A DNA stretch of 64,000 bases from positions 1 to 64,000 of the forward strand of contig NZ_JAYKZZ010000030.1 of assembly GCF_035818675.1 (NCBI RefSeq), written 5' to 3'. Shown here in pieces: positions 7,544 to 16,986 of the stretch. Both the position numbers and the translations under genes were made by a program. The notes beneath the pieces were generated by a model that saw nothing but the letters and a program-made list of their open reading frames with translations, made no database searches and was not told the DNA's origin. How positions within the stretch are numbered: the stretch's first letter is position 1; each line of letters opens with the position of its first letter. The stretch is from Parapedobacter flavus (GTDB lineage Bacteria; Bacteroidota; Bacteroidia; Sphingobacteriales; Sphingobacteriaceae).

Positions 7544-9550
7544 CTATCTGAATACCTGCTGCCCATTTTCAATATTGAAAATTCTTTCCTCTACACCTCC
7601 GGAATAATTTCGAAGGTATAAAAGCGCATTCAAGGGAACATCTTGATACATTAGTGAATCTGATTCCGATTTTTGTTTTCCAAGTGACTTCCACCCTTCC
7701 TTTGTTGAAACGAAAAGTTCATAGTCATGGTCGATTTTAATGTAATTATCAAAGTTTCTCGGTGCGTACCGAATTTTCGTGACATTTTTTGCTTGAGCCA
7801 AACTGAGGCCTGTCCACCCTTCACCAGTTGTTGAATGATCAAACGAGGTCTCTGTGCGTCCGTCAAAAGCTGAAGTAAATTCATAATTTGTATTATTTTC
7901 CCATGCGCCTGCTGTGCCAATAATTTCTCCATTCAATTTAGCGGTGTCGGAAAAAAATTCGATTTCGGCAATATTGCAATGACTGCCTTCGCTGCCCTTG
8001 TACCTTAAATATCTGTATTTTCTGGGAGAATCCAACAAGACTTCTGTAAACAATCGGTCAGGCACTTCCTTAATAATATGTAGAGTGTCAGTATTAGTAA
8101 ATTTAGGATCATTTGACCCCTCAAAGCGGCCATTTACTAACCGACTCACAAAATGCAAATCTCGAATAACGCTGAACTTCGAATATAAAGTTACATCTTT
8201 TACTTTTGAAAAATCTGCATCGGGAATAAAGACGAGGTCACGGGACTGTTTGTGTATGTAAAACGGCGAAGAAAGGAACTCGATTTCTGCTCCATTAAAA
8301 TATGCTATTCTTAAAACGCTTCCACCATCAACATCATTAAACGTAATGCCTCCGTCTTCGTTAAATTCACTCCATGCTATGGGTCTCCATTCAAGCCAAG
8401 ATGGGGCACATAAAAATGCCATCGCGGGATGTGGTCGATTCTCATATAACGATCCTCTCGAAATATGTAAATCAATTAAATTGTTAGCGTAAAATTTGGT
8501 GACATCAATTGAACGGTTGACATAATTACACAGTTGTCTGGGTATTTCAACATTATTCTCGCTAAATTTTAATACCTCATTCTGATTTTTTGAAAATGTC
8601 TTTCTGAATACTTTTGTTTTCAAAGACGATCGATTTGTCATAAATTCAGATACATATAAAATTTCCCCGAAAAAATCTGAATTATAAAGCTCTCCTTCAC
8701 TATCGACTAACGACACCCAAGAATGTCCAACATTCGCATCGCCCCTCATTGGAATAATATCTACTGAACAAGCAATGCCAAAAGTCCTGAAAAGACTTAT
8801 TGTAAATTGAGTAAGATCGTCACATGTCCCGGACATTTGTTGAGAGCTTAGGGCATCCAGAGTTGGATATCCAGCAGGCCTTGTCAAAGTGAACCGGGGG
8901 TGGCCAAGGCGATTTATCAAACTATCTCTTAACAATTTCGCAACGACAATTGGGTTGGATGATTCCACGTTGTCAACAATAGACGAATATTTTTCGAGAA
9001 AAATCGCTCTCCATCTTGTCAATAACTCATTTCCAATTCGATATGGTAATATATACTCACAAAATTCATCAAAACTGTAATGCGCTGTCCATGGATATTT
9101 CTGCCAAGACTGAAATGCTAATTCAATATTTTCACACAGATAGGCAGAATCGATCGTTTCTATGTCTAACTTTCTCTTATTGCTTTTCAAATCAAACCCC
9201 CCATATACTCTATTAAGTGAATCGAGAATTATATGGGGTTCACTCTTCCTCGAATTTAGCATTTTGAAATAGTCTCTATAATTGGAGATACTTTCTCCTT
9301 CATAGTAAGAATAATCAGGCATATTCTCAATCAGAAAAACAGCAGCCAGGTATTTCAAGCTATCGGATTGATATGCAGAATATCTCTTTAGGACCTTTTC
9401 CAACTCGCCTCTATTATCGCCAGCCCTTAAAAGTGCCGATTCTAAATCGGATACAGGGTTACTACACGAAAAAAGAAATATTATACTAATAAGTGTGAGG
9501 GGAAATCTAAAGAGGTATATCCTAAAAACTAAAGTGTAAAAATGGAACAT
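7544..9550 (-). CDS. Transglutaminase-like lipoprotein with C-terminal discoidin-like domain (paralog of 23441-25393)
   Basis: About 668 residues if started at the ATG at 9550; the frame is open to 9604, but the shorter start gives a proper lipoprotein signal (hydrophobic LTLISIIFLF, then SCS lipobox near residue 30). Residues 30-230 are a helical region. A transglutaminase-like core follows with a candidate nucleophile Cys near 241 (SGTCDDLTQ) and His near 274 (VGHSWVSL). The last 150 residues are beta-rich, containing GEIIGTAGAW...AFDGRTETSFD, a pattern typical of F5/8-type (discoidin) carbohydrate-binding modules. Expected on the outer or periplasmic face of a membrane. It could hydrolyse or cross-link peptide bonds or bind glycans. 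It is transcribed away from the exporter locus, with its promoter in the shared 9551-10084 gap. Confidence 0.72.
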   Translation of the reverse strand: MFHFYTLVFRIYLFRFPLTLISIIFLFSCSNPVSDLESALLRAGDNRGELEKVLKRYSAYQSDSLKYLAAVFLIENMPDYSYYEGESISNYRDYFKMLNSRKSEPHIILDSLNRVYGGFDLKSNKRKLDIETIDSAYLCENIELAFQSWQKYPWTAHYSFDEFCEYILPYRIGNELLTRWRAIFLEKYSSIVDNVESSNPIVVAKLLRDSLINRLGHPRFTLTRPAGYPTLDALSSQQMSGTCDDLTQFTISLFRTFGIACSVDIIPMRGDANVGHSWVSLVDSEGELYNSDFFGEILYVSEFMTNRSSLKTKVFRKTFSKNQNEVLKFSENNVEIPRQLCNYVNRSIDVTKFYANNLIDLHISRGSLYENRPHPAMAFLCAPSWLEWRPIAWSEFNEDGGITFNDVDGGSVLRIAYFNGAEIEFLSSPFYIHKQSRDLVFIPDADFSKVKDVTLYSKFSVIRDLHFVSRLVNGRFEGSNDPKFTNTDTLHIIKEVPDRLFTEVLLDSPRKYRYLRYKGSEGSHCNIAEIEFFSDTAKLNGEIIGTAGAWENNTNYEFTSAFDGRTETSFDHSTTGEGWTGLSLAQAKNVTKIRYAPRNFDNYIKIDHDYELFVSTKEGWKSLGKQKSESDSLMYQDVPLNALLYLRNYSGGVEERIFNIENGQQVFR

Positions 9551-10084
9551 AATTGAAAATTTAATTGACCGATTTAAACCCAGCATCAGACACATATTTA
9601 GCATTTCGTGAAAAATTTAAACTTTTGGGCTTATAATCATTCGACTATCTTTATCAAATTTAAAAATTCAATACCAGAAACAGAAAATTAAAACCGTAAA
9701 GATTAATTGCCTTTCAAAATCCAAGCTAAAATGAAAAGAGAGAAAATTATGTAATAAATGTGTTACATTTAAATTCATTTTGGATATATTTCATTAAAAT
9801 GCCAAAACACTTAAATGCGATGAGAATATTGATGATGTCCCTCTTTTTTGCCACATCGATAGTCTACCAGATGGAAGTTAAATAAAGGCCTGGACACAGC
9901 TTTTAAATTATTAAAAAAATAATATACCTTTTACAAATACTATATTATTCATTATTTCTTTGCCAATTAAACAAAAGCCCGGCCCTTGAGACCGTCGAGA
10001 GATTCGATCGTTGATAGGTTAAAATTGCAATATAACACTGCTAAAACGTATTATTTCTATAGGCAATATTCAAAATATATAAAA
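9551..10084. promoter_or_regulatory. Divergent intergenic region upstream of TolC and the transglutaminase-like gene
   Basis: AT-rich, about 530 bp, separating two divergent genes, so it must hold promoters for both. An inverted repeat ATGTAA-N8-TTACAT (9749-9768) is a possible operator. A 28-codon open frame at 9799-9885 (MPKHLNAMRILMMSLFFA...) resembles a signal sequence and then stops; it may be a relic or a short leader. No match to the TAnnTTTG promoter box with a -33 TTG was found. Confidence 0.4.
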
Positions 10085-11569
10085 ATGAAAAAACGAAGTT
10101 TGGTGGCGCATTGGATATTCTCCTGTATCCTTATTTGCAATGGCTTTGTAACTGCCGCTCAAGAGCGAATAATTACGTTGGAAGAAGCCGTTATGCTTGC
10201 TCAACGGCATTCATTTGAATACAAGGTGGCATTGAACAGTCATCAGAGCAGTGTCTGGAGCTATCGTAATTATATAGCATCATTTAGGCCAATCTTATAT
10301 CTTGACGGCACAATTCCTAATTACAGTCGCGCCATAAACAAAATCACACTGCCTAGTGGAGAAGATACGTTTGTACTACAAAATCAAGCCTACAGTACGT
10401 TGAATCTTGGGATTAGGCAAAACCTAGCAATAACAGGAGGAGTATTATCAGTTGCTTCATCATTAAACCGGATTGATGTTTTTGGCAGTAATCGACAAAG
10501 TATGTATTCGTCAGTCCCAATTTCCATCTCATATTACCAGAATACAATAGGTTATAATCCATTCAAATGGCAAAAAAAAATAGAACCCTTACGTTTTGAA
10601 TTAGCTGATAAGAAGTTTGTCTCACAAATGGAGGAGATCAGTCGACAAACCGTCAACAAATATTTCCAACTTCTCAACGCCCAAACCCGAACACAACTTT
10701 CTCGGCAAAACCTTGCAAAAGCGGACACACTTTACGGAATTTCCAAAGAAAGGCATAAAATGGGGACAGTGGGCCAAAGCGAGCTGCTGCAGTTACGACT
10801 TAATGTTCTTAATGCGCAAAACCAGGTAACTCAGGACAGTGTGGACGCTGTACTTGACAGGCAGCAGTTTGCTAGGTATCTTCTTCTTGACCTCGATACT
10901 GGCTGGCAACTTGAGGTACCCGACAAAGTTTCATTTTTTGAAGTAGGCTTTGATGATGCTTTAACTAAAGCATATTCCAATAGTGAGCAGGTGATGGAAT
11001 TCAGGCTACAGCGTTTAGAGGCCGAACAACGGGTAGCACAGGCAAAGGCAGAAAACAGTCTCAAATTCAATGTCCAAGCTAATTTCGGTTTGTCAAATAC
11101 GGCCCCCTCTTTTCCAAGTCTATTTAATAGAATGGAAAATCAGCAGAATGTGCTGGTAGGGTTTTCTCTACCAATTTTGGATTGGGGATTGGCAAAAACG
11201 GAGCGTCTGCGTGCTGAAGCGAACCAAGCAATGGTTGAAAGCCAGATCGAACAAAATCAATTGCAGCTAGAACAGGAGATTTCCCTGTATGTAGCCCGAT
11301 GGAACTTGCACCGACAACAAATGGAGGTAGCAAGGGAGACACAGGCCATTGCCCTTCAGAATTACGATCTTGAAGTTGAACGTTTATTGCGTGGCATGAT
11401 ATCAATTAACGACCTAAATGCTGCACAAATCCAAAAAGACAATGCCACCAGTGCATATATCGATGCTTTGCGGGCATATTGGGAATTGTACTTCATAATT
11501 AGGAAGCTTACATTATATGACTTCAAGAATAATAAGAATTTGAAATATAATCTTCATAATGACCAGTAG
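10085..11569 (+). CDS. TolC family outer-membrane efflux channel
   Basis: 494 residues from the ATG at 10085, which gives a normal signal peptide (KKRSLVAHWIFSCILICNG, cleavage near TAAQ); the frame is open further upstream to 9986 without signal character. After ITLEEAVMLAQRHSFE come the two repeated long-helix/strand OEP units. GTVGQSELLQLRLNVLNAQ and LLRGMISINDLNAAQIQKD are the typical coiled-coil hairpin signatures, and VLVGFSLPILDWG is the beta-strand marker of the second repeat. It forms the outer-membrane exit duct for the RND pump encoded 5 kb downstream on the same strand. A weak hairpin (ATGACCA/TGGTCAT) spans its stop codon. Confidence 0.9.
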   Translation: MKKRSLVAHWIFSCILICNGFVTAAQERIITLEEAVMLAQRHSFEYKVALNSHQSSVWSYRNYIASFRPILYLDGTIPNYSRAINKITLPSGEDTFVLQNQAYSTLNLGIRQNLAITGGVLSVASSLNRIDVFGSNRQSMYSSVPISISYYQNTIGYNPFKWQKKIEPLRFELADKKFVSQMEEISRQTVNKYFQLLNAQTRTQLSRQNLAKADTLYGISKERHKMGTVGQSELLQLRLNVLNAQNQVTQDSVDAVLDRQQFARYLLLDLDTGWQLEVPDKVSFFEVGFDDALTKAYSNSEQVMEFRLQRLEAEQRVAQAKAENSLKFNVQANFGLSNTAPSFPSLFNRMENQQNVLVGFSLPILDWGLAKTERLRAEANQAMVESQIEQNQLQLEQEISLYVARWNLHRQQMEVARETQAIALQNYDLEVERLLRGMISINDLNAAQIQKDNATSAYIDALRAYWELYFIIRKLTLYDFKNNKNLKYNLHNDQ

Positions 11570-11708
11570 TCTTTTGGTCATGTTAATAACTTAAAAAGCG
11601 TATTAACTCACACTATAAATAAAAATAAATCTGCCTGCAAGTAAAATCTGTCCCGTACTAATCCAAATTTCTATAAATGAAAAATTAAACCTTTAACAGT
11701 AATAAAAT

Positions 11709-12053
11709 ATGAAAAACGATAGTACAGATAAGGTAGTTCTAAAAATATCCGGTGGCCTTTTACTTATCGATCCTATGGATATTCTATATTGTCTGGCCGA
11801 TAGTTCTTACTGCTGGATATATACAAATGATGGAGAAAAAATTCATTTGGGAATGACATTGAAAACTTTACAAGACATGCTTGATTGGCCATACTTCATT
11901 CGGGTGGGTCAATCCACGGTAGTTAACATCCACTACGTCCGTTCTATACACAGTAAAAGTAAGAAATTGATGCTCAATGATGGAACTGAACTTGACTATA
12001 CTTATAAATTTGGATCGTTAAAAGAAAATATAAAAAACTGGTTATGTATGTGA
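11709..12053 (+). CDS. Stand-alone LytTR-type DNA-binding regulator
   Basis: 114 residues consisting only of a LytTR domain. Strand pattern VLKISGGLLLIDPMDILYC opens the domain, and the signature FIRVGQSTVVNIHYVRSI (residues 64-81) is unmistakable. There is no receiver or sensor domain, so it is either constitutive or responds through a partner. It lies between the channel gene and the small-peptide gene, and the natural targets would be promoters of those genes. LytTR proteins usually control surface or secreted-peptide functions. Confidence 0.85.
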   Translation: MKNDSTDKVVLKISGGLLLIDPMDILYCLADSSYCWIYTNDGEKIHLGMTLKTLQDMLDWPYFIRVGQSTVVNIHYVRSIHSKSKKLMLNDGTELDYTYKFGSLKENIKNWLCM

Positions 12054-12222
12054 GCATCGACTCAAGCGCTTCAAAATGAATACTAACTGAGACATATAAA
12101 ATACTTCAAATAAAACTTGAAATACTAATTAGTTTAAAAAGTGCAAGGATATTAATTTAAAAGACTATATAATTGTTGTATCTAATAACATAAAAAAATT
12201 CATAAACTTAAAAAAGCAGGGA

Positions 12223-12492
12223 ATGAAACGTAAGTTAAGAAAAACGAGCATTTATGCGGTAGCCACTGCAATGTTTTTGGGATCGCTCTTCCTGAGTATG
12301 GAAAAAAACAATCAAAACGAATGGACATTCGGTGTAATTTCTACTTTCGCACAGGGTGAAACCGGGCCCGGTTTAACATGTAAGGCTAGCCCAGTAAGTG
12401 GAGGCAGTACGGACCATTATGAATTATCTTGCTCAACATGTTCCTATCAATGGTTAAAATCGTGGTCGGGGCAATCGTCGTGCAGAAATTAA
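12223..12492 (+). CDS. NVEALA-like small exported peptide
   Basis: 89 residues. Layout: basic start (MKRKLRKTS), hydrophobic segment (YAVATAMFLGSLFL, 11-24), then a spacer ending in FGVISTFAQGE (36-46), which occupies the place of the NVEALA motif in that Bacteroidota peptide family. The remaining 43 residues are Gly/Ser-rich with four Cys (53, 70, 73, 87), a spacing that would allow two disulfides. Members of the NVEALA family are short exported proteins of unknown function. The motif is diverged here, so the family call is tentative, but the small secreted Cys-rich character is clear. A strong terminator follows the stop. Confidence 0.65.
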   Translation: MKRKLRKTSIYAVATAMFLGSLFLSMEKNNQNEWTFGVISTFAQGETGPGLTCKASPVSGGSTDHYELSCSTCSYQWLKSWSGQSSCRN

Positions 12493-12505
12493 TTGTACGA
12501 GAATT

Positions 12506-12559
12506 ATATCATTAGTATCCGAAAACATTAATTCGGGTACTAATGATATTTTATTTTTT
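12506..12559 (+). terminator. Terminator after the small-peptide gene
   Basis: Stem ATATCATTAGTATCCG (12506-12521) pairs with 12534-12549 with a single G:T-type mismatch over 16 bp. The loop is 12 nt and a T-rich run TTTATTTTTT follows at 12550-12559. It lies 14 bases past the peptide stop and about 140 bases before the beta-propeller gene. Confidence 0.82.
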
Positions 12560-12701
12560 CCAGAGGCCTTAATTTCAACGAGGATACTGTTCTTGGTATG
12601 CTTTTTTATGAATATTTTTTTTTCATGCAATGTTCTAAAATTTTTGATGAGACCTGAACAGGTGCTTATCAAATACGTAAATAAATCTTAAAAGTTAATA
12701 A

Positions 12702-13793
12702 ATGAGTATTAAAAACCAAATCCAGGCCGCTCTCTCTTCCATCATAATTGTATGTTTTATTTCATGTCGAGAAAATGATAAAAATAATCAAGACGGCATA
12801 CAAATCATTGACACCAAGGATCTGGATGAATTAGTCAGCACACACCTGACTACCATAGATTCGAGTTGCTTTCAGGATGGGGAAGTGTTAGATTCAATGC
12901 TTTTGCTTATTGATTATTGCAATAGCGATGTTTTCTATGGTTATGATTTAACGACATTCAAACCGTTGGTTGCAACGGGCACAAATGGAAAAGGCCCGGG
13001 TGATTTTATTTCAGTACCCTTTTTTAGCGTTTCAAACAACAACACAGAACTAGCGGTTTGGGACCCCTCCGGATATCTGAAATATATTGATGAATTTAAC
13101 CCTGAAATAAAAGCTTCAGAATCAAGATTTCTCGACCCTCAGTTTATGGGTTCAAGGTATGTTGCTATCGCCGATAATAGAATATATGGTAATAAGTTTA
13201 AGTCGGGGAAAGGTAATATTTTTTACCAGGAGGGGAATGGAGGTGGGCTGAGCTGGATTGAACCACCTAGATATATTAAAGATCACGCTTACGGCTTCAT
13301 ACATGGCGAAGAATTTATGCAGCCTTTCCTTGAGAACTGTTTTACAATAGGAGGAGAGGGGGACCGTAAATTTCTCGCCGTAGGTATGAAATATTACAAT
13401 ACGATATATTTTATGGACACCGATGGAAACTTAGTAAAATCTTTCCAGCTGGATATGGAAGGAAACGGTGAAAATATTATTGTTCCTCAAGGAGACCGGA
13501 ATAGTGAGTTCTTTTCGCCCGAAACTACTGTTTTTGTATATGATGTCTATTCTACAGATAAATTTATATACTTTTTAAGTTATGGATCTTCCTCGTCGAA
13601 TTTTCGGGAAAAGCATGAAGGTGGAAAATCGCAATTATTCGTTTTTGACATTGATATGAACTTTGTGAAAGGTGTGACTTTAGATAGAAAATTGGGATTC
13701 ATCTGTGTTTCAAATGATAATGAAAGATTATTTGGTGGCGCAATTGGGAATAGTGGGGTATCCGCAATGGTGGAATATCAGTTAAATTTATAA
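12702..13793 (+). CDS. TolB-like 6-bladed beta-propeller lipoprotein (BF3164-like)
   Basis: 363 residues. Lipoprotein signal with lipobox FISC (Cys near 22). GTNGKGPGDFIS (residues 94-105) is the characteristic opening of the BF3164/TolB-like 6-bladed propeller family of Bacteroidota. Further blades are suggested by LAVWDPSGYLKYID, YNTIYFMDTDGNLVKSF and QLFVFDIDMNFVKGV. Proteins of this family commonly sit beside NVEALA-type peptide genes, as here, which supports both calls. It is probably exposed in the periplasm or at the surface and may bind the peptide or a ligand. It is separated from the peptide gene by a terminator. Confidence 0.78.
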   Translation: MSIKNQIQAALSSIIIVCFISCRENDKNNQDGIQIIDTKDLDELVSTHLTTIDSSCFQDGEVLDSMLLLIDYCNSDVFYGYDLTTFKPLVATGTNGKGPGDFISVPFFSVSNNNTELAVWDPSGYLKYIDEFNPEIKASESRFLDPQFMGSRYVAIADNRIYGNKFKSGKGNIFYQEGNGGGLSWIEPPRYIKDHAYGFIHGEEFMQPFLENCFTIGGEGDRKFLAVGMKYYNTIYFMDTDGNLVKSFQLDMEGNGENIIVPQGDRNSEFFSPETTVFVYDVYSTDKFIYFLSYGSSSSNFREKHEGGKSQLFVFDIDMNFVKGVTLDRKLGFICVSNDNERLFGGAIGNSGVSAMVEYQLNL

Positions 13794-13883
13794 CGTATTG
13801 GTGAAAATAGTCTAAAGTTTCACTAACTATTCGTCCGGCAAATCAAAGTATAATCTAATACCCAGCCATATGCTCGCATCCAG

Positions 13884-15689
13884 ATGAAGTTTGTCCACTT
13901 GCCGCTCCATATTTTTTTCTTACTGATTTTTTTCAATGCTTTCCTTGCAAACACATCTCTTGCCGACGGACTGTTTTCGGCTAAAGAATTGGGTTTGTAT
14001 GCCACTGTAGTATATTGTGGCATAGCTGGAAGTATATATTTGTTAGCAAACAAAAGGGTAACTCTCGATCTCAATATAATAGACCTACTGGTTATTTCAT
14101 TTTTATTGATATTGCCGTTAGGCCAATATTTTATTTTTGAAGAAACGGAGTCGTCTTTTTTGGTTCAACAAATCTCTTACTTAGTGATTTATCTTTCACT
14201 AAGACTGCTATTTGATAATTTAAGGCTGCCAATATTAGCATCAGCTGTTGCTGAATCCCTTGGTTTAATTGTTTTTTTCCATTTAGTTTTAGCCATTGCA
14301 CAATATACAGACTTTCTGCCCGTGCATTACCGAGGCGCTAAAGTAACCGGACTGTTTTTTAATCCGGGACCTTTTGGTATATATTCCTCTGTGTTGAGCG
14401 TGCTGTTGTATACTTTTTTCGTTGTCAACTTGATGGCAAAACGTTATCTCTATTCTATTATCCAAGGTGTTGCATTTATTGTGGCGGCTTGGATTGTCAT
14501 AATTACAGATTCAAGGTCCGCTTGGGTCGGGGGGGTGATCGGTTTGTTTTTGGTTTCTGTTTGGCTGGCATTGAAACTAGGATATTTTGGGAAAATTCGT
14601 AAAGTTGGTTGGTTTAAATGGGCGTGTGCCATAATATTGGTAATAGGTCTTTTCGGAGCATGGAAAGCTTATTTATTTAAAAAAGATTCTGCGGATGGAA
14701 GATTACTAATTTGGAGTTCAACACTTTCAATGATTGGAGATCATTGTTATACTGGGGTAGGAGGGGGCAATTTTGCTCCACAGTATCTAAACTATCAGTC
14801 TTCATACTTTAAAAAAAATGGTTTACAAAACAGGTTTGAAAAATTGGCGGGTGATACACGGTATGCGTTTAATGATGTTCTACAAATTGCCGCTGAATTT
14901 GGAATTATAGGATTGATTATATTCTTGGCAATTGTTTTCTTGATACTCAATCAACTCTTCGGAACAACGATAATCACATCCAATGCTGTTTTGATTCTAG
15001 GGGGAAGCGGTATTGCTATAATATCGAGCATAATAATAGCCGGCCTTTCAGCCTATCCTTTACAGATGACACCAATTGCCATGGTGTTTTGGTGTGGTGC
15101 TGCAATTTCGTCCGGTATTTTTCGGTTTATAAAACCGTTTACAAAGATTATTCCACTGCAAAGAATTTTATTACTTGTATTGCTGTTATCTGTGTCATCC
15201 TATTATAGTGTGTATGGAATCAAACGAGGGATTGCGTATCATCGTTGGGGGAGCGCCGAAATGATGGAATCAGGGAAAAAACAAGTGTTGTTGAGAGCTA
15301 TATACGAAGATCTTAAAGAAAACGGGGAGTTCCTCGCTGAATTGGCAAAAACGTATATTGATAAAAAGCAATATCCGGCTGCGATGTCCTATCTACGAGA
15401 AGCGATTTCCCACAGCCCTTCGCCTGCGATTTATTATACGCTTGGCGAATGCTATATGCTTCATGGAAATTTTGAAGAGGCAAAAGAAACTATCAATCAG
15501 GTGAAATTTGGTATACCAAACTTAATGCGGCCACGATATCTTTTGGCAAAAATCTCCTTTCATCAGGGTAATATACCTGAGTTCCGAGTTCTTGCCAATC
15601 AAGCTCTTAACTTTAAGCCTAAAATAGACAATGTCGAGGTTAAATCAATGAAAGAAGAACTTATGCAACTTCTTAGTGGTGTAGATTAA
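13884..15689 (+). CDS. O-antigen ligase/polymerase-like membrane protein with TPR tail
   Basis: 601 residues. About eleven membrane segments occupy residues 1-445. In the middle lies the large periplasmic loop with the Wzy_C-type signature (ITDSRSAWVGG... and GDHCYTGVGGGNFAPQYLNY). The C-terminal 140 residues form two to three TPR units (YIDKKQYPAAMSYLREAI, YYTLGECYMLHGNFEEA, LAKISFHQGNI). Such proteins join glycans to lipid A or to proteins, or polymerise glycan units. The presence next to a secreted peptide suggests glycosylation of an exported product, but that is inference. Confidence 0.8.
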   Translation: MKFVHLPLHIFFLLIFFNAFLANTSLADGLFSAKELGLYATVVYCGIAGSIYLLANKRVTLDLNIIDLLVISFLLILPLGQYFIFEETESSFLVQQISYLVIYLSLRLLFDNLRLPILASAVAESLGLIVFFHLVLAIAQYTDFLPVHYRGAKVTGLFFNPGPFGIYSSVLSVLLYTFFVVNLMAKRYLYSIIQGVAFIVAAWIVIITDSRSAWVGGVIGLFLVSVWLALKLGYFGKIRKVGWFKWACAIILVIGLFGAWKAYLFKKDSADGRLLIWSSTLSMIGDHCYTGVGGGNFAPQYLNYQSSYFKKNGLQNRFEKLAGDTRYAFNDVLQIAAEFGIIGLIIFLAIVFLILNQLFGTTIITSNAVLILGGSGIAIISSIIIAGLSAYPLQMTPIAMVFWCGAAISSGIFRFIKPFTKIIPLQRILLLVLLLSVSSYYSVYGIKRGIAYHRWGSAEMMESGKKQVLLRAIYEDLKENGEFLAELAKTYIDKKQYPAAMSYLREAISHSPSPAIYYTLGECYMLHGNFEEAKETINQVKFGIPNLMRPRYLLAKISFHQGNIPEFRVLANQALNFKPKIDNVEVKSMKEELMQLLSGVD

Positions 15690-15894
15690 TTTTTTAAAAC
15701 TATACCAATTAATAGTCTCCAAAGACATTTTCGGTAATCGATTAATTTTTCTTTCTATGCATCGAAGTTCCAATGTGCAAAAGAAATATACCCCACAATG
15801 TTGAAACCATAGTTTAAATTCGCTTTCATAACACGGAAATGTTAAATATCTTTGGTTGATGAATATAAAATAACCAAGGAATGAGACTCATTAT

Positions 15895-16986
15895 ATGCTA
15901 AAAAACACCCACAAGACTTCATGGCTGCATTTTTTTGTGCTTTTTCTAACATCATGCAATCCTGGCAATATAAACAATAAGGCGGTTGAGGAACTTGCTC
16001 CCCATGATGAATCGAAGGCCCCAACTGAAGTAGAAGTGGTCGTTTTGGAAGTTAGTGAGTTCAGACAAGAATTGCTAGCCAATGGCAAAATATCAGCAAT
16101 ACAGCAAGCAAACCTGAAGTTTCGCACGGATGGAATTATCAACAACATAACTGTAGGAGAGGGTGACCGTGTAAAAAAAGGACAACTAATTGCTACACTT
16201 TCCAACGATGAGCAAAGTCAGGAGCTCAAGCGAGCGGAACTTCAACACACCAAAGCGATTCTCGATTATCAGGACCAACTGCTAAGACTGGGATATAGAA
16301 TTTCTGACACTGCAGGAATTGATTCGGAAGTATTGCGTATCGCTCAGATACGGAGTGGTTTGAGTAGTTCCGAATTAGAGTTGGAGGTAGCCCAAAGCAG
16401 GTTTAAAGACACACGACTTATTGCACCATTTGATGGAAAAGTGGCAAATATGAAGGCAAAGACGCATAACGGTTCAGCTGGATTCGATTACATCTGCACT
16501 CTAGTCAATGATCACGGATTTTACATAGAATTTAACGTTTTAGAGCAGGAATTAGGGTTTATCCGAGAAAGCGACTGGATGTATATTTACCCCTTCAGCA
16601 ATACAGAAGCACGCTACAGCGGAAAGATATCAAATATCAACCCCCAAGTAGACGAATCAGGCATGGTGGCCGTAAAAGGTTTAATTTCCTCCAATGGTGA
16701 TAGCAAATTAATTGATGGTATGGGTGTGCGGATCTCCATCGGCAGAAACATCCCGGACCAATTGGTTATACCCAAGGAAGCTGTGCTTGACCGTCAGGGT
16801 CGCAAGGTTGTCTTCACGGCAACAGAAAACGGGAGGGCAAATTGGAATTATGTGGAAATCGGTTTGGAAAACAGTAACGAATATACGGTTATCAAAGGAC
16901 TCAAGCCGGGTGATAGAGTTATCCGGGCAGGTAACTTCAATCTAGCGCATGATAAACCGATCACGGTTATAAATCATGCACAATAA
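15895..16986 (+). CDS. RND efflux periplasmic adaptor (HlyD/AcrA family), lipoprotein
   Basis: 363 residues with a lipoprotein signal (FLFLTSC, Cys near 21). The lipoyl half-motif ISAIQQANLKFRTDGII with VGEGDRVKKGQLIATL, the coiled coil and the return DTRLIAPFDGKVAN form the standard barrel-sandwich hybrid. The beta-barrel and membrane-proximal domain follow (VIPKEAVLDRQGRKVVFTA and GLKPGDRVIRAGNF). It bridges the permease and TolC. Its stop lies inside the start of the first permease gene (11-bp overlap), so the two are translationally coupled. Confidence 0.93.
   Translation: MLKNTHKTSWLHFFVLFLTSCNPGNINNKAVEELAPHDESKAPTEVEVVVLEVSEFRQELLANGKISAIQQANLKFRTDGIINNITVGEGDRVKKGQLIATLSNDEQSQELKRAELQHTKAILDYQDQLLRLGYRISDTAGIDSEVLRIAQIRSGLSSSELELEVAQSRFKDTRLIAPFDGKVANMKAKTHNGSAGFDYICTLVNDHGFYIEFNVLEQELGFIRESDWMYIYPFSNTEARYSGKISNINPQVDESGMVAVKGLISSNGDSKLIDGMGVRISIGRNIPDQLVIPKEAVLDRQGRKVVFTATENGRANWNYVEIGLENSNEYTVIKGLKPGDRVIRAGNFNLAHDKPITVINHAQ

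Noticed and set aside
9799..9885. 28-codon signal-like open frame upstream of tolC
   Set aside because: Too short and no cargo part; kept only as a note under the intergenic region.
12082..12090. ACTAACTGA as a LytTR-binding half-site upstream of the peptide gene
   Set aside because: A single degenerate 9-mer is expected by chance and no second copy at the usual spacing was found.
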